In this document: piece after piece, positions 45,217 to 55,032 of the stretch
Layout of the letters: every line of letters begins with the position of its first letter
Position numbering within the stretch: position 1 is the stretch's first letter
Assembly (NCBI GenBank): GCA_041399155.1
Contig: JAWKTI010000002.1
Coordinates: forward strand, 434,001 to 498,000
Direction: 5' to 3'
Source: Zavarzinella sp.
GTDB taxonomy: Bacteria; Planctomycetota; Planctomycetia; Gemmatales; Gemmataceae
DNA: 64,000 nucleotides
Notes under the pieces: generated by a model
Databases searched by the model: none
Told to the model about the DNA's origin: nothing
What the model saw: only the letters and a program-made list of their open reading frames with translations
Made by a program: the position numbers and the translations under genes

Positions 45217-46371
45217 ATGCACCCACACAAAACTGTACACGATCGCCATGGTGCGAGTGCGGACAGTGTCGAATTCATGAAGCAGATCAGTCGTGAAAAG
45301 ATTGCCCCACCTGGGCTGGCGACGGGCATGCTGGCCGCCGACTTGATTGATCAGGCGTTTTTGTCCTACAACGGTGGGAGAATGCGCGAAGGCTGTCAGT
45401 TGTATGCCCAACGGATGCTGCATGACGACTGCACCGTTGGTCTGGCACTCAGTGGTGCTTTAACACCAGCCGGGCTGGGGATTTCCTGTCTGGTGCCCCT
45501 GGTGGAAGCAGGCTTCATTGACTGGATTGTTTCAACCGGTGCCAATCTCTACCACGACACCCACTATGCACTGGGCATGGATCTGTACCAGTCGGGTCCG
45601 AATCTGCCCGACCTGCAATTGCGTGAAAATCAAATCATCCGCATCTACGACATTATTTTCGATTACGAAAATCTGTTGGGTACGGATCGATTTTATCGCA
45701 CGCTCTGTCGTGGGGAAGCGTTTCAACAAACTTTCAGTACGGCAGAATTCCACCACCTGGTTGGGAAATATCTTGACGAGCGTGAATCGCAAACAGGTCA
45801 TCGTCGTCAAAGTTTGCTGGCGGCTGCATATCGTGCAGGAGTGCCGATATTCACCAGCAGCCCGGGTGACAGTTCCATTGGGATGAATCTGGCCGCACTG
45901 CAACTCGAAGGCAGCAAGTTACGAATTGACCCACTGCGGGATGTGAACCAGTCTGCAGCGATTGTCTGGAATGCCAAGGCTTCCGGTGGAACGAGTGGCG
46001 TTTTCATTCTGGGTGGTGGCTCGCCCAAGAATTTTATGCTCCAGACAGAACCACAGATTCAGGAAGTGCTGGGACTTTCGGAAGCGGGCCACGATTATTT
46101 TCTGCAATTTACTGATGCTCGCCCGGATACTGGCGGCCTGAGCGGTGCCACACCATCCGAAGCAATGACCTGGGGCAAAGTTGATCCAGACAAATTACCT
46201 GGAACGGTAACTTGTTACGTTGATTCGACGATTGCCTTACCGTTGATTACTGCATACGCACTGACTCGTCGGCAGCCAAGAACGCCGAAAAGATATATTG
46301 ACAAATTACCCGCACTGATGGATCAGTTAAACGAAGAATATTCCAAAAATTTGGAAAATCGCGCTGACTGA
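45217..46371 (+). CDS. deoxyhypusine synthase-like protein
   Basis: 384 residues from ATG 45217. It belongs to the deoxyhypusine/homospermidine synthase family: NAD-binding features (LALSGALTPAGLG, STGANLYHDTHYALG, SSPGDSSIGMN, FILGGGSPKNFML) and the catalytic lysine motif SGATPSEAMTWGK. The eukaryotic enzyme transfers aminobutyl from spermidine to a lysine of eIF5A; bacteria have no eIF5A, so bacterial members probably make homospermidine or modify another acceptor (inference). The next gene is an MFS transporter after 93 bp. Confidence 0.9.
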   Translation: MHPHKTVHDRHGASADSVEFMKQISREKIAPPGLATGMLAADLIDQAFLSYNGGRMREGCQLYAQRMLHDDCTVGLALSGALTPAGLGISCLVPLVEAGFIDWIVSTGANLYHDTHYALGMDLYQSGPNLPDLQLRENQIIRIYDIIFDYENLLGTDRFYRTLCRGEAFQQTFSTAEFHHLVGKYLDERESQTGHRRQSLLAAAYRAGVPIFTSSPGDSSIGMNLAALQLEGSKLRIDPLRDVNQSAAIVWNAKASGGTSGVFILGGGSPKNFMLQTEPQIQEVLGLSEAGHDYFLQFTDARPDTGGLSGATPSEAMTWGKVDPDKLPGTVTCYVDSTIALPLITAYALTRRQPRTPKRYIDKLPALMDQLNEEYSKNLENRAD

Positions 46372-46463
46372 TCGACCATTTCAAGTGTCTAACAGAAAGA
46401 TACCGTACAGGAAGCGGTACCAGTTAATATGTTCAAGTTATTTTCACACCGTAGGACAATTCG

Positions 46464-47909
46464 ATGATTGCCGGTTCGCACGGACCTCGTTTGGCAGTAA
46501 TGATGTTTGTGCAGTATTTCGCGTTGGGTGCATGGATTGTGCCCCTGGGTACCTTTTTGCGAACTTCTGCCACCAGCGGCGGAATGAGTTTTTCGCCTTC
46601 TGAAGTAGCCTGGATTTACAATTCCAGTGCCATTGCCGCACTGATCGCACCTTTGCTGCTGGGGATGCTGGCAGATCACCTGTTTTCGGCACAGAAGTTA
46701 CTGGCGATCCTCAATCTGGTGGGTGCGGGCCTGGTCTTTTACGCAGGCCAGATTTGCACGCTGCACCAGCCATTGATTGCAGAAGCGGCACTGGTCTCTG
46801 CGGAAGCAAAATCATTGGCAGTCAAGGATGCTTTCCAGCCGCTGTTTATTACCATGCTGGCATATTCAATGTGCAACGCCCTGATTCTGCCACTGACGAA
46901 TATTGTCAGTTATCGTCATCTGGCCAATCCCACGAAATGGTTTGGTCCGGTGCGGATGCTGGGAACGCTGGGCTGGATTGCCGTTTCACTTTCGCTGGAT
47001 ATGTTTGGGAAGCCGTTTTCTCCAGAACCCCTTTACTGGGCAAGTGCAGTATCGTTATTAATGGCAGTCTATGCCTGGACGTTGCCTTCCACCCCACCAG
47101 TGGGGCATGGGCGCGGCTTCCGCGAAATAATGGGGATACCCGCACTGAAGTTATTGCGGCTGAATAGTTTTCGTGTGCTCTTGATCACGATTTTTATTCT
47201 GGCAGGTGTTCAACAATTTTATGTGTTGTATGCGAACAGTTACCTGAAAGATCTGCATGCGGCCAAGCCCACATCGGTACAGTCACTGGCACAGGTTTCC
47301 GAAGTGGTTTGCCTGCTGTTTATGCCACTGATTCTAGGCCGATTCGGTTTCAAGTGGGTGCTGGTTTTTGGCATTGGGTGCTGGGTGGCCCGCAACGCCT
47401 TGTTCGCCACGTTATCGCTACCAATTGTCGCCGGATTTGGTCTGCCAATGCACGGGTTGTGCTACGGACTGTTTTTTATTGTCGCGAATCTGTATGTGGA
47501 TCGCAAAGCCCCCACCCACCTGCGGGCAATGGCACAAGGAATGTTTGCAATTGTATCCAGCGGACTTGGCCAATTATTCGGCGGGATGTTGTCTTCGGCA
47601 GTGCTAAGTTCCTTGTCTCACAACGATGTCGTGGCCTGGCGCTGGTTCTGGCTCATACCCGCAATCATGGCCGCAGTAATGCTGATACCGTTCATTCTGT
47701 TTTTCAAAGAAGAAACCTATTTTGAAGGCAGTCACGAACGGCAGTCCACGCCACCCGATGATGGGAATAAATTGGCCCCACATTTGCCAGCAACCAGTGA
47801 TTCGCCAGTAAAATCTGTTGATGAAGGTGTGATCGTTGTGCAGCCTAAAGAGCAGCCATCCATGGTGTCGGAAACGGGTCGGTGCGTGAAAGAGTGCGTG
47901 CCCACATAG
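46464..47909 (+). CDS. MFS transporter of the nucleoside:H+ symporter (NupG/XapB) type
   Basis: 481 residues with about 12 transmembrane segments (for example LAVMMFVQYFALGAWIVPLG, LVGAGLVFYAGQICTLH, VLLITIFILAGVQQFYVLYA, LIPAIMAAVMLIPFILFF). The N-terminal RLAVMMFVQYFALGAW and GLPMHGLCYGLFFIVANLYVD stretches resemble nucleoside permeases (PF03825). Inner-membrane importer of nucleosides or similar small compounds driven by protons. The hydrophilic C-terminal tail of about 60 residues after KEETYF has no known function. ATG 46464 has no strong ribosome site. Confidence 0.85.
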   Translation: MIAGSHGPRLAVMMFVQYFALGAWIVPLGTFLRTSATSGGMSFSPSEVAWIYNSSAIAALIAPLLLGMLADHLFSAQKLLAILNLVGAGLVFYAGQICTLHQPLIAEAALVSAEAKSLAVKDAFQPLFITMLAYSMCNALILPLTNIVSYRHLANPTKWFGPVRMLGTLGWIAVSLSLDMFGKPFSPEPLYWASAVSLLMAVYAWTLPSTPPVGHGRGFREIMGIPALKLLRLNSFRVLLITIFILAGVQQFYVLYANSYLKDLHAAKPTSVQSLAQVSEVVCLLFMPLILGRFGFKWVLVFGIGCWVARNALFATLSLPIVAGFGLPMHGLCYGLFFIVANLYVDRKAPTHLRAMAQGMFAIVSSGLGQLFGGMLSSAVLSSLSHNDVVAWRWFWLIPAIMAAVMLIPFILFFKEETYFEGSHERQSTPPDDGNKLAPHLPATSDSPVKSVDEGVIVVQPKEQPSMVSETGRCVKECVPT

Positions 47910-47956
47910 CAATTTCGTGGTACAACGGAAGTAAAGTTCAACTGAGAGTAATCAGC

Positions 47957-49390
47957 GTGGCAAAATATTTCAAATACAAGAGTATCGATGATCTATTGGC
48001 AGAAAATGCCCGCCTGGGGTTGGATATTGCTTATTCAGACGATCTGGCCCCACTGTTTCAACCAGTTCACGTAGGGCAACGAGTGGTGGGCAATCGATGG
48101 TGCATCCACCCGATGGAAGGGTGCGACGGTGAATTGAATGGCCATCCCGGTGAACTGACATTTCGACGCTACAATCGTTTTGGTGGCGGTGGGGCAAAGC
48201 TGATCTGGGGCGAAGCGTGTGCTGTGAATATGAACGCACGTGCGAACCCACGCCAGATCGTTTTGAACGAGGATACGAAGCCCAGTTTTCGGGAATTAGT
48301 TGTTCAATGCCGACAGGCTCATCGGGATAATGGTGGCACGACAGATGATCTGCTATTCGGAATTCAGTTAACACACTCCGGCAGATACAGCTATCCCCAC
48401 CCGATTATTGCAACCCACGATCCGTTGCTCGATCCCAGAACCATCGCGGATCGTACGACTGGTAAGGTAGTCGATGCTCAGTACCCACTGATTTCTGATT
48501 CTGAGCTTTCCCAACTTGTTGATGACTATGTGCAGGCAGCAAAGCTGGCACGCGAAGTGGGGTTTGATTTTGTCGATGTCAAGCAGTGCCACCGCTATTT
48601 GCTGAACGAATTGCTGGGTGCCCGCAATCGGCCTGGCAGGTATGGTGGGTCGCTTGAAAACCGTACCCGGCTTGCCACGGAGATCTTTACGGCGATCCGT
48701 GCAGCCGTCCCTGATATCCTGCTGGCAACGCGGATGAATGCCTTTGATGGTATTCCGTTCCACAAATTGCCCGACCAGTCAGGTGGGCCAGTGTCCCACA
48801 CCACACCAGTGGTCAATGGGTGGGGCATCTCGGAAAACGATCCGCTTGAACCAGACCTGACCGAGGTGCTACAATGGATCGGCACGATGCAGCAGTTAGG
48901 TGTGCAACTGGTGAATATCACGTTGGGGAATCCGTATGCCCAGCCCCACTTTGGACGTCCGTTTGAATATCCCCCACCTGATGGCTACGATTCACCAGAA
49001 CACCCGCTGGTGGGTGTGTCCCGCCACTTTTCGATTACTGCCCAGATTCAAGAACGCTTTCCCACGCTGGCCGTGGTGGGAACGGGGTATAGTTACCTGC
49101 AGGAATTCATGCCCATGGTCGGTGCGGCTAATGTCCAGTCGGGAAAGGTAACTTTTGTCGGAGTGGGCCGGGCATCACTCGCACAGCCGGATTGGGTAAA
49201 ACAGATTCTGGAAAATGGGAAACTGGATCGGAAGCGAATCTGCCGTACATTCAGTTATTGCACGGCAATGATGCGTTCGAAAAACCACCCACTCGGCCAA
49301 TATCCCGCAGGTTGCCCACCTTTTGATAAAGAAGCATACCATTCGCTCTGGCAAGAAATCCTGGAATTGGGTAAAAGGACCGATTCGTAG
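47957..49390 (+). CDS. NADH:flavin oxidoreductase / old yellow enzyme family protein
   Basis: About 477 residues from GTG 47957 (MAKYFKYKS); a longer frame overlapping the MFS gene (from 47882) is less likely. FMN-binding TIM barrel: PMEGCDGELNGHPGE, GAKLIWGEACAV, QLTHSGRYSYP (substrate His/Arg), DFVDVKQCHRYLLNE, NRPGRYGGSLENRTR, GVGRASLAQPDWV. A cysteine group CRTFSYC with CPPFD further on occurs at the end, where 2,4-dienoyl-CoA reductases carry a 4Fe-4S site, but the full CxxC pattern is absent. It reduces activated C=C bonds with NAD(P)H in related enzymes; substrate unknown. Confidence 0.85.
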   Translation: MAKYFKYKSIDDLLAENARLGLDIAYSDDLAPLFQPVHVGQRVVGNRWCIHPMEGCDGELNGHPGELTFRRYNRFGGGGAKLIWGEACAVNMNARANPRQIVLNEDTKPSFRELVVQCRQAHRDNGGTTDDLLFGIQLTHSGRYSYPHPIIATHDPLLDPRTIADRTTGKVVDAQYPLISDSELSQLVDDYVQAAKLAREVGFDFVDVKQCHRYLLNELLGARNRPGRYGGSLENRTRLATEIFTAIRAAVPDILLATRMNAFDGIPFHKLPDQSGGPVSHTTPVVNGWGISENDPLEPDLTEVLQWIGTMQQLGVQLVNITLGNPYAQPHFGRPFEYPPPDGYDSPEHPLVGVSRHFSITAQIQERFPTLAVVGTGYSYLQEFMPMVGAANVQSGKVTFVGVGRASLAQPDWVKQILENGKLDRKRICRTFSYCTAMMRSKNHPLGQYPAGCPPFDKEAYHSLWQEILELGKRTDS

Positions 49391-49443
49391 GCGATTTGGC
49401 TTCAATCATGGGAATGTCGCACCTGCCAGAACCGGAACACACA

Positions 49444-50460
49444 ATGATCGACGTCGATCCGCGGCTGGCGTACGCACGTCAGGTGCTGGAGCACGAGGCG
49501 AACAGTATTATGCGGGTGGCTGAGGGGATTGATGTCCAGTTTACCCAGCTTGTCGATCTTCTATGGGATTGCACCACTGCAGACGGTAGAATTGCTGTCA
49601 CGGGTGTGGGAAAATCTGCCGATATTGCCCAGAAAGTGGTGGGCACGCTGAACTCAACAGGTACGCGGGCATACCTAATTGACATTACAAGGGCTTTGCA
49701 CGGCGACCTGGGGATGATTCACCCACAGGATTCTGTGCTGATCCTGTCGAAAAGTGGCGACAGCGAAGAGATTGTTAAATTATTGCCTTCATTACGCCGG
49801 ATTGGCTGCAAACTGGCTGGATTGTGTTCAAACGAGCATAGCACGCTGGCGAAATCGGTCGACCTATGTTACATCTACGGGCCAGTGGAAGAATCCAGCC
49901 CTTACCGCCTGGCACCCAGCACCAGCGCACTGGTATCGATGGCACTGGGCCAGGCTTTGGCATTTTGCCTGTGCGAAATGCGAAACTTTTCTGATGAAGA
50001 TTTCGCCCGCTTTCACCCGGCAGGCAGCCTCGGCTTTCGGCTGGCACCGGTAGAGCAATACATGCGGAAGGGTCGTGATGTCCGGATCGCCAGTGATCAG
50101 CAGACGGTTCGTGAAGTCTTTGCAGCCTTGCCCACCACAGGCCGACGGACTGGCGCCGTGATGCTGGTGGATGGATCAGGTCGACTGTCAGGCTTGTTTA
50201 CCGATAGCGATCTGGCACGGTTATTTGAAAAACGCCTTGATCATCTGCTCGATTCCCCCATCCTGCAGGTAATGACCAGAACACCGATGACAATTACCTG
50301 TCGAGAGCGGGTCAGTACCGCCATTACGATGATGCGGTTGCGAAAAATCAGTGAACTTCCCGTGGTGGATGATGAAAATATCCCCCTGGGACTTCTCGAT
50401 ATCACCGATTTGATTGGTTATGATTCGCAGGCCGAGGCGGATGTGGGGACTACATCATGA
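49444..50460 (+). CDS. kdsD: arabinose-5-phosphate isomerase (KpsF/KdsD family)
   Basis: 338 residues if started at ATG 49444 (MIDVDPRLAYARQVLEHEA); earlier in-frame ATGs at 49408 and 49414 are possible. SIS domain at 35-190 (VTGVGKSADIAQKVVG, LGMIHPQDSVLILSKSGDS, LCSNEHSTLAKSVDL) and two C-terminal CBS domains (DVRIASDQQTVREVF, RTPMTITCRERVSTA). It interconverts ribulose-5-phosphate and arabinose-5-phosphate, the first Kdo step. The stop overlaps the start of the KdsC gene by ATGA, confirming the pathway. Chosen start is uncertain. Confidence 0.92.
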   Translation: MIDVDPRLAYARQVLEHEANSIMRVAEGIDVQFTQLVDLLWDCTTADGRIAVTGVGKSADIAQKVVGTLNSTGTRAYLIDITRALHGDLGMIHPQDSVLILSKSGDSEEIVKLLPSLRRIGCKLAGLCSNEHSTLAKSVDLCYIYGPVEESSPYRLAPSTSALVSMALGQALAFCLCEMRNFSDEDFARFHPAGSLGFRLAPVEQYMRKGRDVRIASDQQTVREVFAALPTTGRRTGAVMLVDGSGRLSGLFTDSDLARLFEKRLDHLLDSPILQVMTRTPMTITCRERVSTAITMMRLRKISELPVVDDENIPLGLLDITDLIGYDSQAEADVGTTS

Positions 50461-50993
50461 ATAATGCACGGCTGCAACAGATTCAATTATTGATTCTTGA
50501 TGTCGACGGTGTGTTGACCAATGGGCAGATAGTCTACACATCCACCGGAGAAGAATTAAAATATTTTCATGTTCGCGATGGCACCGCGATCAAAGCGTGG
50601 CAGCAAACTGGGCGAAAACTGGCAATTATTTCCGGTCGTAGCAGTCCTGCGGTAACGATCCGTGCAAAAGAACTCGGGATTCAACTGATTTATCAGGGTG
50701 TAGCGGATAAAAGTGTTGCACTATCCAGTATTCTGGCAAAAGAATCGTTAGAACCCACCCAGGTGGCTGCAATGGGGGATGATCTCGCCGACATCTGCCT
50801 TTTCCTGCAGGTCGGAGTGGGAATCGCCGTTGCAAATGCCTGTGCAGAGCTTCGCCAGCTTGCCTATTTTACCACCAATGCCCACGGTGGGGACGGTGCT
50901 GTACGCGAAGCGATAGAATATCTGTTGACACCTTCGGGTGAATGGAAGCGGGTTGTGGCTCGTTTCCATGAATTATCTTCGAGCAAGGAGTAG
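50457..50993 (+). CDS. kdsC: 3-deoxy-D-manno-octulosonate 8-phosphate phosphatase (KdsC)
   Basis: 178 residues, the usual KdsC length, of the HAD superfamily C0 type. Motif I LILDVDGVLTNG (nucleophile and acid Asp), motif II IISGRSSPA, and motif III/IV VADKSVAL and MGDDLADICL. It hydrolyses Kdo-8-phosphate to Kdo in the cytoplasm, in tetramers. Coupled to the preceding isomerase by a 4-base overlap; the next gene starts 8 bases after its stop. The Kdo-8-phosphate synthase is not in the window. Confidence 0.93.
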   Translation: MNNARLQQIQLLILDVDGVLTNGQIVYTSTGEELKYFHVRDGTAIKAWQQTGRKLAIISGRSSPAVTIRAKELGIQLIYQGVADKSVALSSILAKESLEPTQVAAMGDDLADICLFLQVGVGIAVANACAELRQLAYFTTNAHGGDGAVREAIEYLLTPSGEWKRVVARFHELSSSKE

Positions 50994-51000
50994 AGGACTG

Positions 51001-54000
51001 ATGTGGACACCCCGACGGATCATTTATGCCATCCTCGGTTTCGTCGTGTGCATCACCTGCTACGCCGTGTATACGTACTATTTGGGTGCATATAACGGTT
51101 TACCCCGCCTGCCGGAAGCATACCACCAGGAAAACGGCATGCAGCCGTTGGTTTCTGCAGAAATGGATCGTTCGATCCTCGAAAATCCATTCATTCAGGC
51201 CTTTGGAGTGAATTGTCCGGAAGCACGCCGGACCATTCGCCTCGATTTGCGTGCCTCTAAAAACCTCTTGCTTGCTGCAGACAATTTTACCCCCATCATG
51301 GGTGGCCCACGTGATGGGTGGGTCAGTTTATCACCTGTAAGTGTTGCCCACTATGGGAAATCTGTGGGCCCGGAAGGCATTAAAGATATTTCATTATTCA
51401 TGTGCGACCGCGTTTACGTGCAATTTGATCGTCCCGTGCGTTCCGCCAATGAGATTGAAGGTGCCAACCCACAACGAGTGGAAATGTTTGCGGAACCGGA
51501 ATCGGAACATTTTCACCCACGCAAAGGAAAAATCTGGATCATCAATAATCGGAAAACCTTTGATCGCTACGACGACATTGAAATGTGGACGAATGGCCCG
51601 ATTTATTACCTGCCCGAACCGGCAGCAGGTGATCCCCACATCTGGACAAAATCCCGTGTAGAGGTGTTTGATTTTCAGAATACGAAACAGCCACTGCAGG
51701 ACCGTGACCTGGGCCGTGCGGTGCCCACCGTGGCTGGCAATGGAATGAACCTATATCTGGTAGACGAAAAGCAGAAGAAAGCGAATATCAAAGCCAATCC
51801 GAATCAGAAAAGTGCAAGTGGGTTGGAACGCTTAGTTTTATCGTCCAATGTGGAAGTGAACTTATGGACTGATGGTGATGGTGCCTTTGCCAACGGTGGG
51901 GAGAACAAGCCGAAAAGCAAACAGGAAAAGAAACCGAGTGATCGCAAGTTAATGGAAATACGCACCAACGGTCCATTGCACTATCACATGCAGAAAGAAA
52001 CGGCCGAGTTTTTCCGACCACAGGTGGTCAACCCGGGCCTGATCGAACGGGTTACCGTAGCCCGTGCAGGCCGTACCAAGGGATTGGATTTGCTCGATTG
52101 CGAATATCTATTGGTGAAATTTGCTCAGGATCAGGCGAAAGCCAAATCGCCTGCAGGTGGGAAAGGCTCCACCAGCAATGAAGCAGGGTCTTCGATTGAA
52201 TTTATGAAGGCCACCGGCGAAAGTATCACCCTGACCTCTGATTCAGAAGAGTTAGAGGCTTCTGGGGTGGAATTGAATTACCACGCCGAAAAACAACTCA
52301 CCGTTCTTTATGGCAAAGATGCAGCAGAACCGATGTATGCCCGCAAAGGCACCAATGTCATCCGTGCCCCACTGCTTGAAATGTGGGGAGGTGGCGAAGA
52401 ACTGCGAGAAGCAATTGCCAATGGGCCAGGCTGGATTGGAATTGGTGAAGTGAACCCTCGCACCGGAAAACATCTCAAAGTAGCAGAATGGTCTGAAAAA
52501 ATGACCTTCAGCAAAAAAATTGTGGATCAGAAGACTTTTGACGAAGTACGCTTTATCGGCACAAAAAATGGTACCCAGGCCCGCTTTACAGATCTCAGTG
52601 AAGAATCCCCTCAGGTGATCACCGCAGATGAATTGAAACTGCTTCTCTGGCCCGATGATCCGAACGCCAAACCGGTCGTCGAATCCGCCAGGAAAAAGGA
52701 AAAACAGGCGAAGCCCTATCAAGTTGAAGCGATTGGTGCGGTGCGTGGGATTACTCAGGAAACCATCATTCGCTACACCGAATATCTGAATGTTCGCTTC
52801 AAAGATGTCAAAGAGTTGACCGTGCCCAAGAAACAGGAGCACAAGACGTTAAAGCCCAACGATCAGCCCCCACCGACAGGTGGGGACCCGAAACTATTGC
52901 CACCCACAGGTAATGGAGAGTTGATTCTACCACCGATCCCAAAAGCGAATGAGCCGAAGGATACCAAACCTGCCAAAAAGCAACCACTGAAGGTGAAAGC
53001 AGATAGAATTGATGCATTTGTCAATCGTGATCCGGAAGGGAACCAGGAACTCGATACGGTGATTGCGACTGGCGATGTGACTGTTCAGCAGGACCCCAAA
53101 GGCTTGGAAGATCATGGTACATTCATCAGTGGGACCACCGTGAAGTTACGGAACTTCCCCCTTGGGTATTACCTGCATGTCATTTACGCACCTGCAATGG
53201 GTGTGGCGGATGCACAGACAGGCACCGTCAAGTTCGACAAACTAACGATGTTTGGCAAAGATATCATCATCGACCAGCGGATCAATGAGTGCCACATTGC
53301 AGGCCCTGGGCAAATGAGTATGCTGACTTCGAGTGACATGGAAGGCAAAAAACTGGAAGACCCCAAACTCCTGCATGTGTGGTGGTCGGAACAGATGGAT
53401 TTCTATGGATCAGAACAACGCGTCGACTACCACGGCAAAGTGAAGGCACTCCAGGAAGACACCCGATTATGGTGCGTCTGGATGCAGGTATTGCTGGATC
53501 GGCCGGTATATCTTCGTGAAGTGAGCGAAAAAAAACCTGGTGAGAAAAAGGAAAATCCCAAGATTGAATCAGTCGTATGTACGCACGTTCCAAAGAATCC
53601 GGAACCGGGCCATCAACCCGAACCTGCTGATCTGGTAACGATCATTCAAGCTCAGCCGCTGGAAGGCCCGCCTGAAAAGATGATGGCGATACAGGCACCG
53701 TTTGTGGAAGTGGAAAATGCTTTGAAACCCGATGATCCCAATGGGCCACGGATGATTGCCCGTGCTGATGCGAACCACCTTGGGATGGTGCGTATTTTTC
53801 AGGAAGGGAGCCAGAATAACAACCTGTTGAACGATCCCGGACCTGCGTCTCCGATGCCAAAACAGGAAAAGAAAGAAAAGAAACTGACTCTGGTGCAGTT
53901 TGAAAATCAAATGCAGGCGTTTAATCGGCGACAACGGGCAAAGTTTCTGGGCAAAACCAGAGTGCTGCACCTGCCCACGGAGAATCATTTGTTGAATGTC

Positions 54001-54372
54001 AATCTGCGCGAGCTGGATATTCCTGCAGAATCATTTTTCATGGATTCCCGCGAATCCTTGTACGTGTATACCATTGAGGCAAAACAGAAACTGCCTGATG
54101 GGAAAATTGTGGATGTAAAATATCAGGCCATGGAAGCGATCGGTAATGTGAAGTTTCGCAAACAGGGTGAATTCTTCGGGGATGCCCACAAAGTGGATTA
54201 CAACGAAGAAAAAGGCACCCTGACATTCCACGGTCTGCCCGATAACCCGGTCGTGATCAATAAATTGAAAGGGCAGGGGTTGCCCACAGAACAGATGCGT
54301 GGGACCAAGATTGTCTATTTCCTTCGCACCAAAGTTTTTGAAAAACAAGATGGTACTGGCGTTTCTCAGTAA
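51001..54372 (+). CDS. giant LptC/LptA (OstA)-like LPS transport protein
   Basis: 1123 residues from ATG 51001, 8 bases after the kdsC stop. One N-terminal membrane helix (IIYAILGFVVCITCYAVYTY) and then a very long periplasmic region rich in beta strands of OstA/LptC character: repeats of the idea 'derived layer plus threshold', for example LERLVLSSNVEVNLWTDGD, DAFVNRDPEGNQELDTVIATG, GKVKALQEDTRLWCVWMQVLL and EAIGNVKFRKQGEFFGDAHK. LptA and LptC proteins are about 180-190 residues, so this is several times larger, probably many stacked jelly-roll units plus Pro/Lys linkers. Sits in the Kdo operon; bridging of the periplasm for LPS transport is inference from fold and context. Confidence 0.75.
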   Translation: MWTPRRIIYAILGFVVCITCYAVYTYYLGAYNGLPRLPEAYHQENGMQPLVSAEMDRSILENPFIQAFGVNCPEARRTIRLDLRASKNLLLAADNFTPIMGGPRDGWVSLSPVSVAHYGKSVGPEGIKDISLFMCDRVYVQFDRPVRSANEIEGANPQRVEMFAEPESEHFHPRKGKIWIINNRKTFDRYDDIEMWTNGPIYYLPEPAAGDPHIWTKSRVEVFDFQNTKQPLQDRDLGRAVPTVAGNGMNLYLVDEKQKKANIKANPNQKSASGLERLVLSSNVEVNLWTDGDGAFANGGENKPKSKQEKKPSDRKLMEIRTNGPLHYHMQKETAEFFRPQVVNPGLIERVTVARAGRTKGLDLLDCEYLLVKFAQDQAKAKSPAGGKGSTSNEAGSSIEFMKATGESITLTSDSEELEASGVELNYHAEKQLTVLYGKDAAEPMYARKGTNVIRAPLLEMWGGGEELREAIANGPGWIGIGEVNPRTGKHLKVAEWSEKMTFSKKIVDQKTFDEVRFIGTKNGTQARFTDLSEESPQVITADELKLLLWPDDPNAKPVVESARKKEKQAKPYQVEAIGAVRGITQETIIRYTEYLNVRFKDVKELTVPKKQEHKTLKPNDQPPPTGGDPKLLPPTGNGELILPPIPKANEPKDTKPAKKQPLKVKADRIDAFVNRDPEGNQELDTVIATGDVTVQQDPKGLEDHGTFISGTTVKLRNFPLGYYLHVIYAPAMGVADAQTGTVKFDKLTMFGKDIIIDQRINECHIAGPGQMSMLTSSDMEGKKLEDPKLLHVWWSEQMDFYGSEQRVDYHGKVKALQEDTRLWCVWMQVLLDRPVYLREVSEKKPGEKKENPKIESVVCTHVPKNPEPGHQPEPADLVTIIQAQPLEGPPEKMMAIQAPFVEVENALKPDDPNGPRMIARADANHLGMVRIFQEGSQNNNLLNDPGPASPMPKQEKKEKKLTLVQFENQMQAFNRRQRAKFLGKTRVLHLPTENHLLNVNLRELDIPAESFFMDSRESLYVYTIEAKQKLPDGKIVDVKYQAMEAIGNVKFRKQGEFFGDAHKVDYNEEKGTLTFHGLPDNPVVINKLKGQGLPTEQMRGTKIVYFLRTKVFEKQDGTGVSQ

Positions 54373-54389
54373 CGGAAGAGTCGAGATTC

Positions 54390-55028
54390 ATGCCAACAGA
54401 GCCGATTAACCTCATCAATCTCTTTACATTTTATCTGGCGACTGTGTTTGTTATCAACACCTACCGTCGCATCAGACAGTATGGAGATATCTCTCAGATC
54501 GTTTTCAGTGCCCCTGGTCGCTGGCCCAATGTACTGAAACAGTTGAAAAAACATGGGGTCATGTTTTTTACCTGGACTACCTTGCGCCCTGCTGCTTTGG
54601 CAGTGCTGCTGATGGCAATCCAGATGATCTGTTCCAGGGTTCTCTATCCCAACGCAGTTTTGGCAATTCGTGATATCATTCGTGAATGGTGGATGTGGCC
54701 CGCACTGCTGTTGACGGGCGTTGGGATGATTGCGGTCGATCTTTACTTTATCATTCGCGTCGGTGCGTTCGATCGCATGGAAACCTTCCGCTACCTCGAT
54801 GAAGCGGAGCACTGGCTGACATCGTGGAAAGCTCCACTAGTTTCCGTGGTAACTTTGGGATTCGTCAACCCTCGCAGAATGGTGGATGATGCGGTTCAAC
54901 TTGCCGTTGCCCAGGGCAGTACCTTGTTACAACGCACGTTATGGTGGGTTTCTTTACAGACAGGATTGCGTGTGGCTTTTGGGCTGAGTTTATGGCTTTC
55001 GTGGGCATTATTGCCAATGTCGAAATAA
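54390..55028 (+). CDS. membrane protein of unknown function in LPS operon
   Basis: 212 residues with about four hydrophobic segments (INLFTFYLATVFVINTYRR, ALAVLLMAIQMICSRVLYP, MWPALLLTGVGMIAVDLYFI, LRVAFGLSLWLSWALLPMS). It starts 17 bp after the LptC/OstA-like gene and lies on the same strand, so it is likely co-transcribed. A charged middle (GAFDRMETFRYLDEAEHWL) lies in a cytoplasmic or periplasmic loop. No family recognised; a role in envelope assembly is inferred from position. Confidence 0.65.
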   Translation: MPTEPINLINLFTFYLATVFVINTYRRIRQYGDISQIVFSAPGRWPNVLKQLKKHGVMFFTWTTLRPAALAVLLMAIQMICSRVLYPNAVLAIRDIIREWWMWPALLLTGVGMIAVDLYFIIRVGAFDRMETFRYLDEAEHWLTSWKAPLVSVVTLGFVNPRRMVDDAVQLAVAQGSTLLQRTLWWVSLQTGLRVAFGLSLWLSWALLPMSK

Positions 55029-55032
55029 ACAA

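Noticed and set aside
52252..52842. 196-codon minus-strand frame
   Set aside because: Antisense of the LptC/OstA-like gene; no ribosome site or family.
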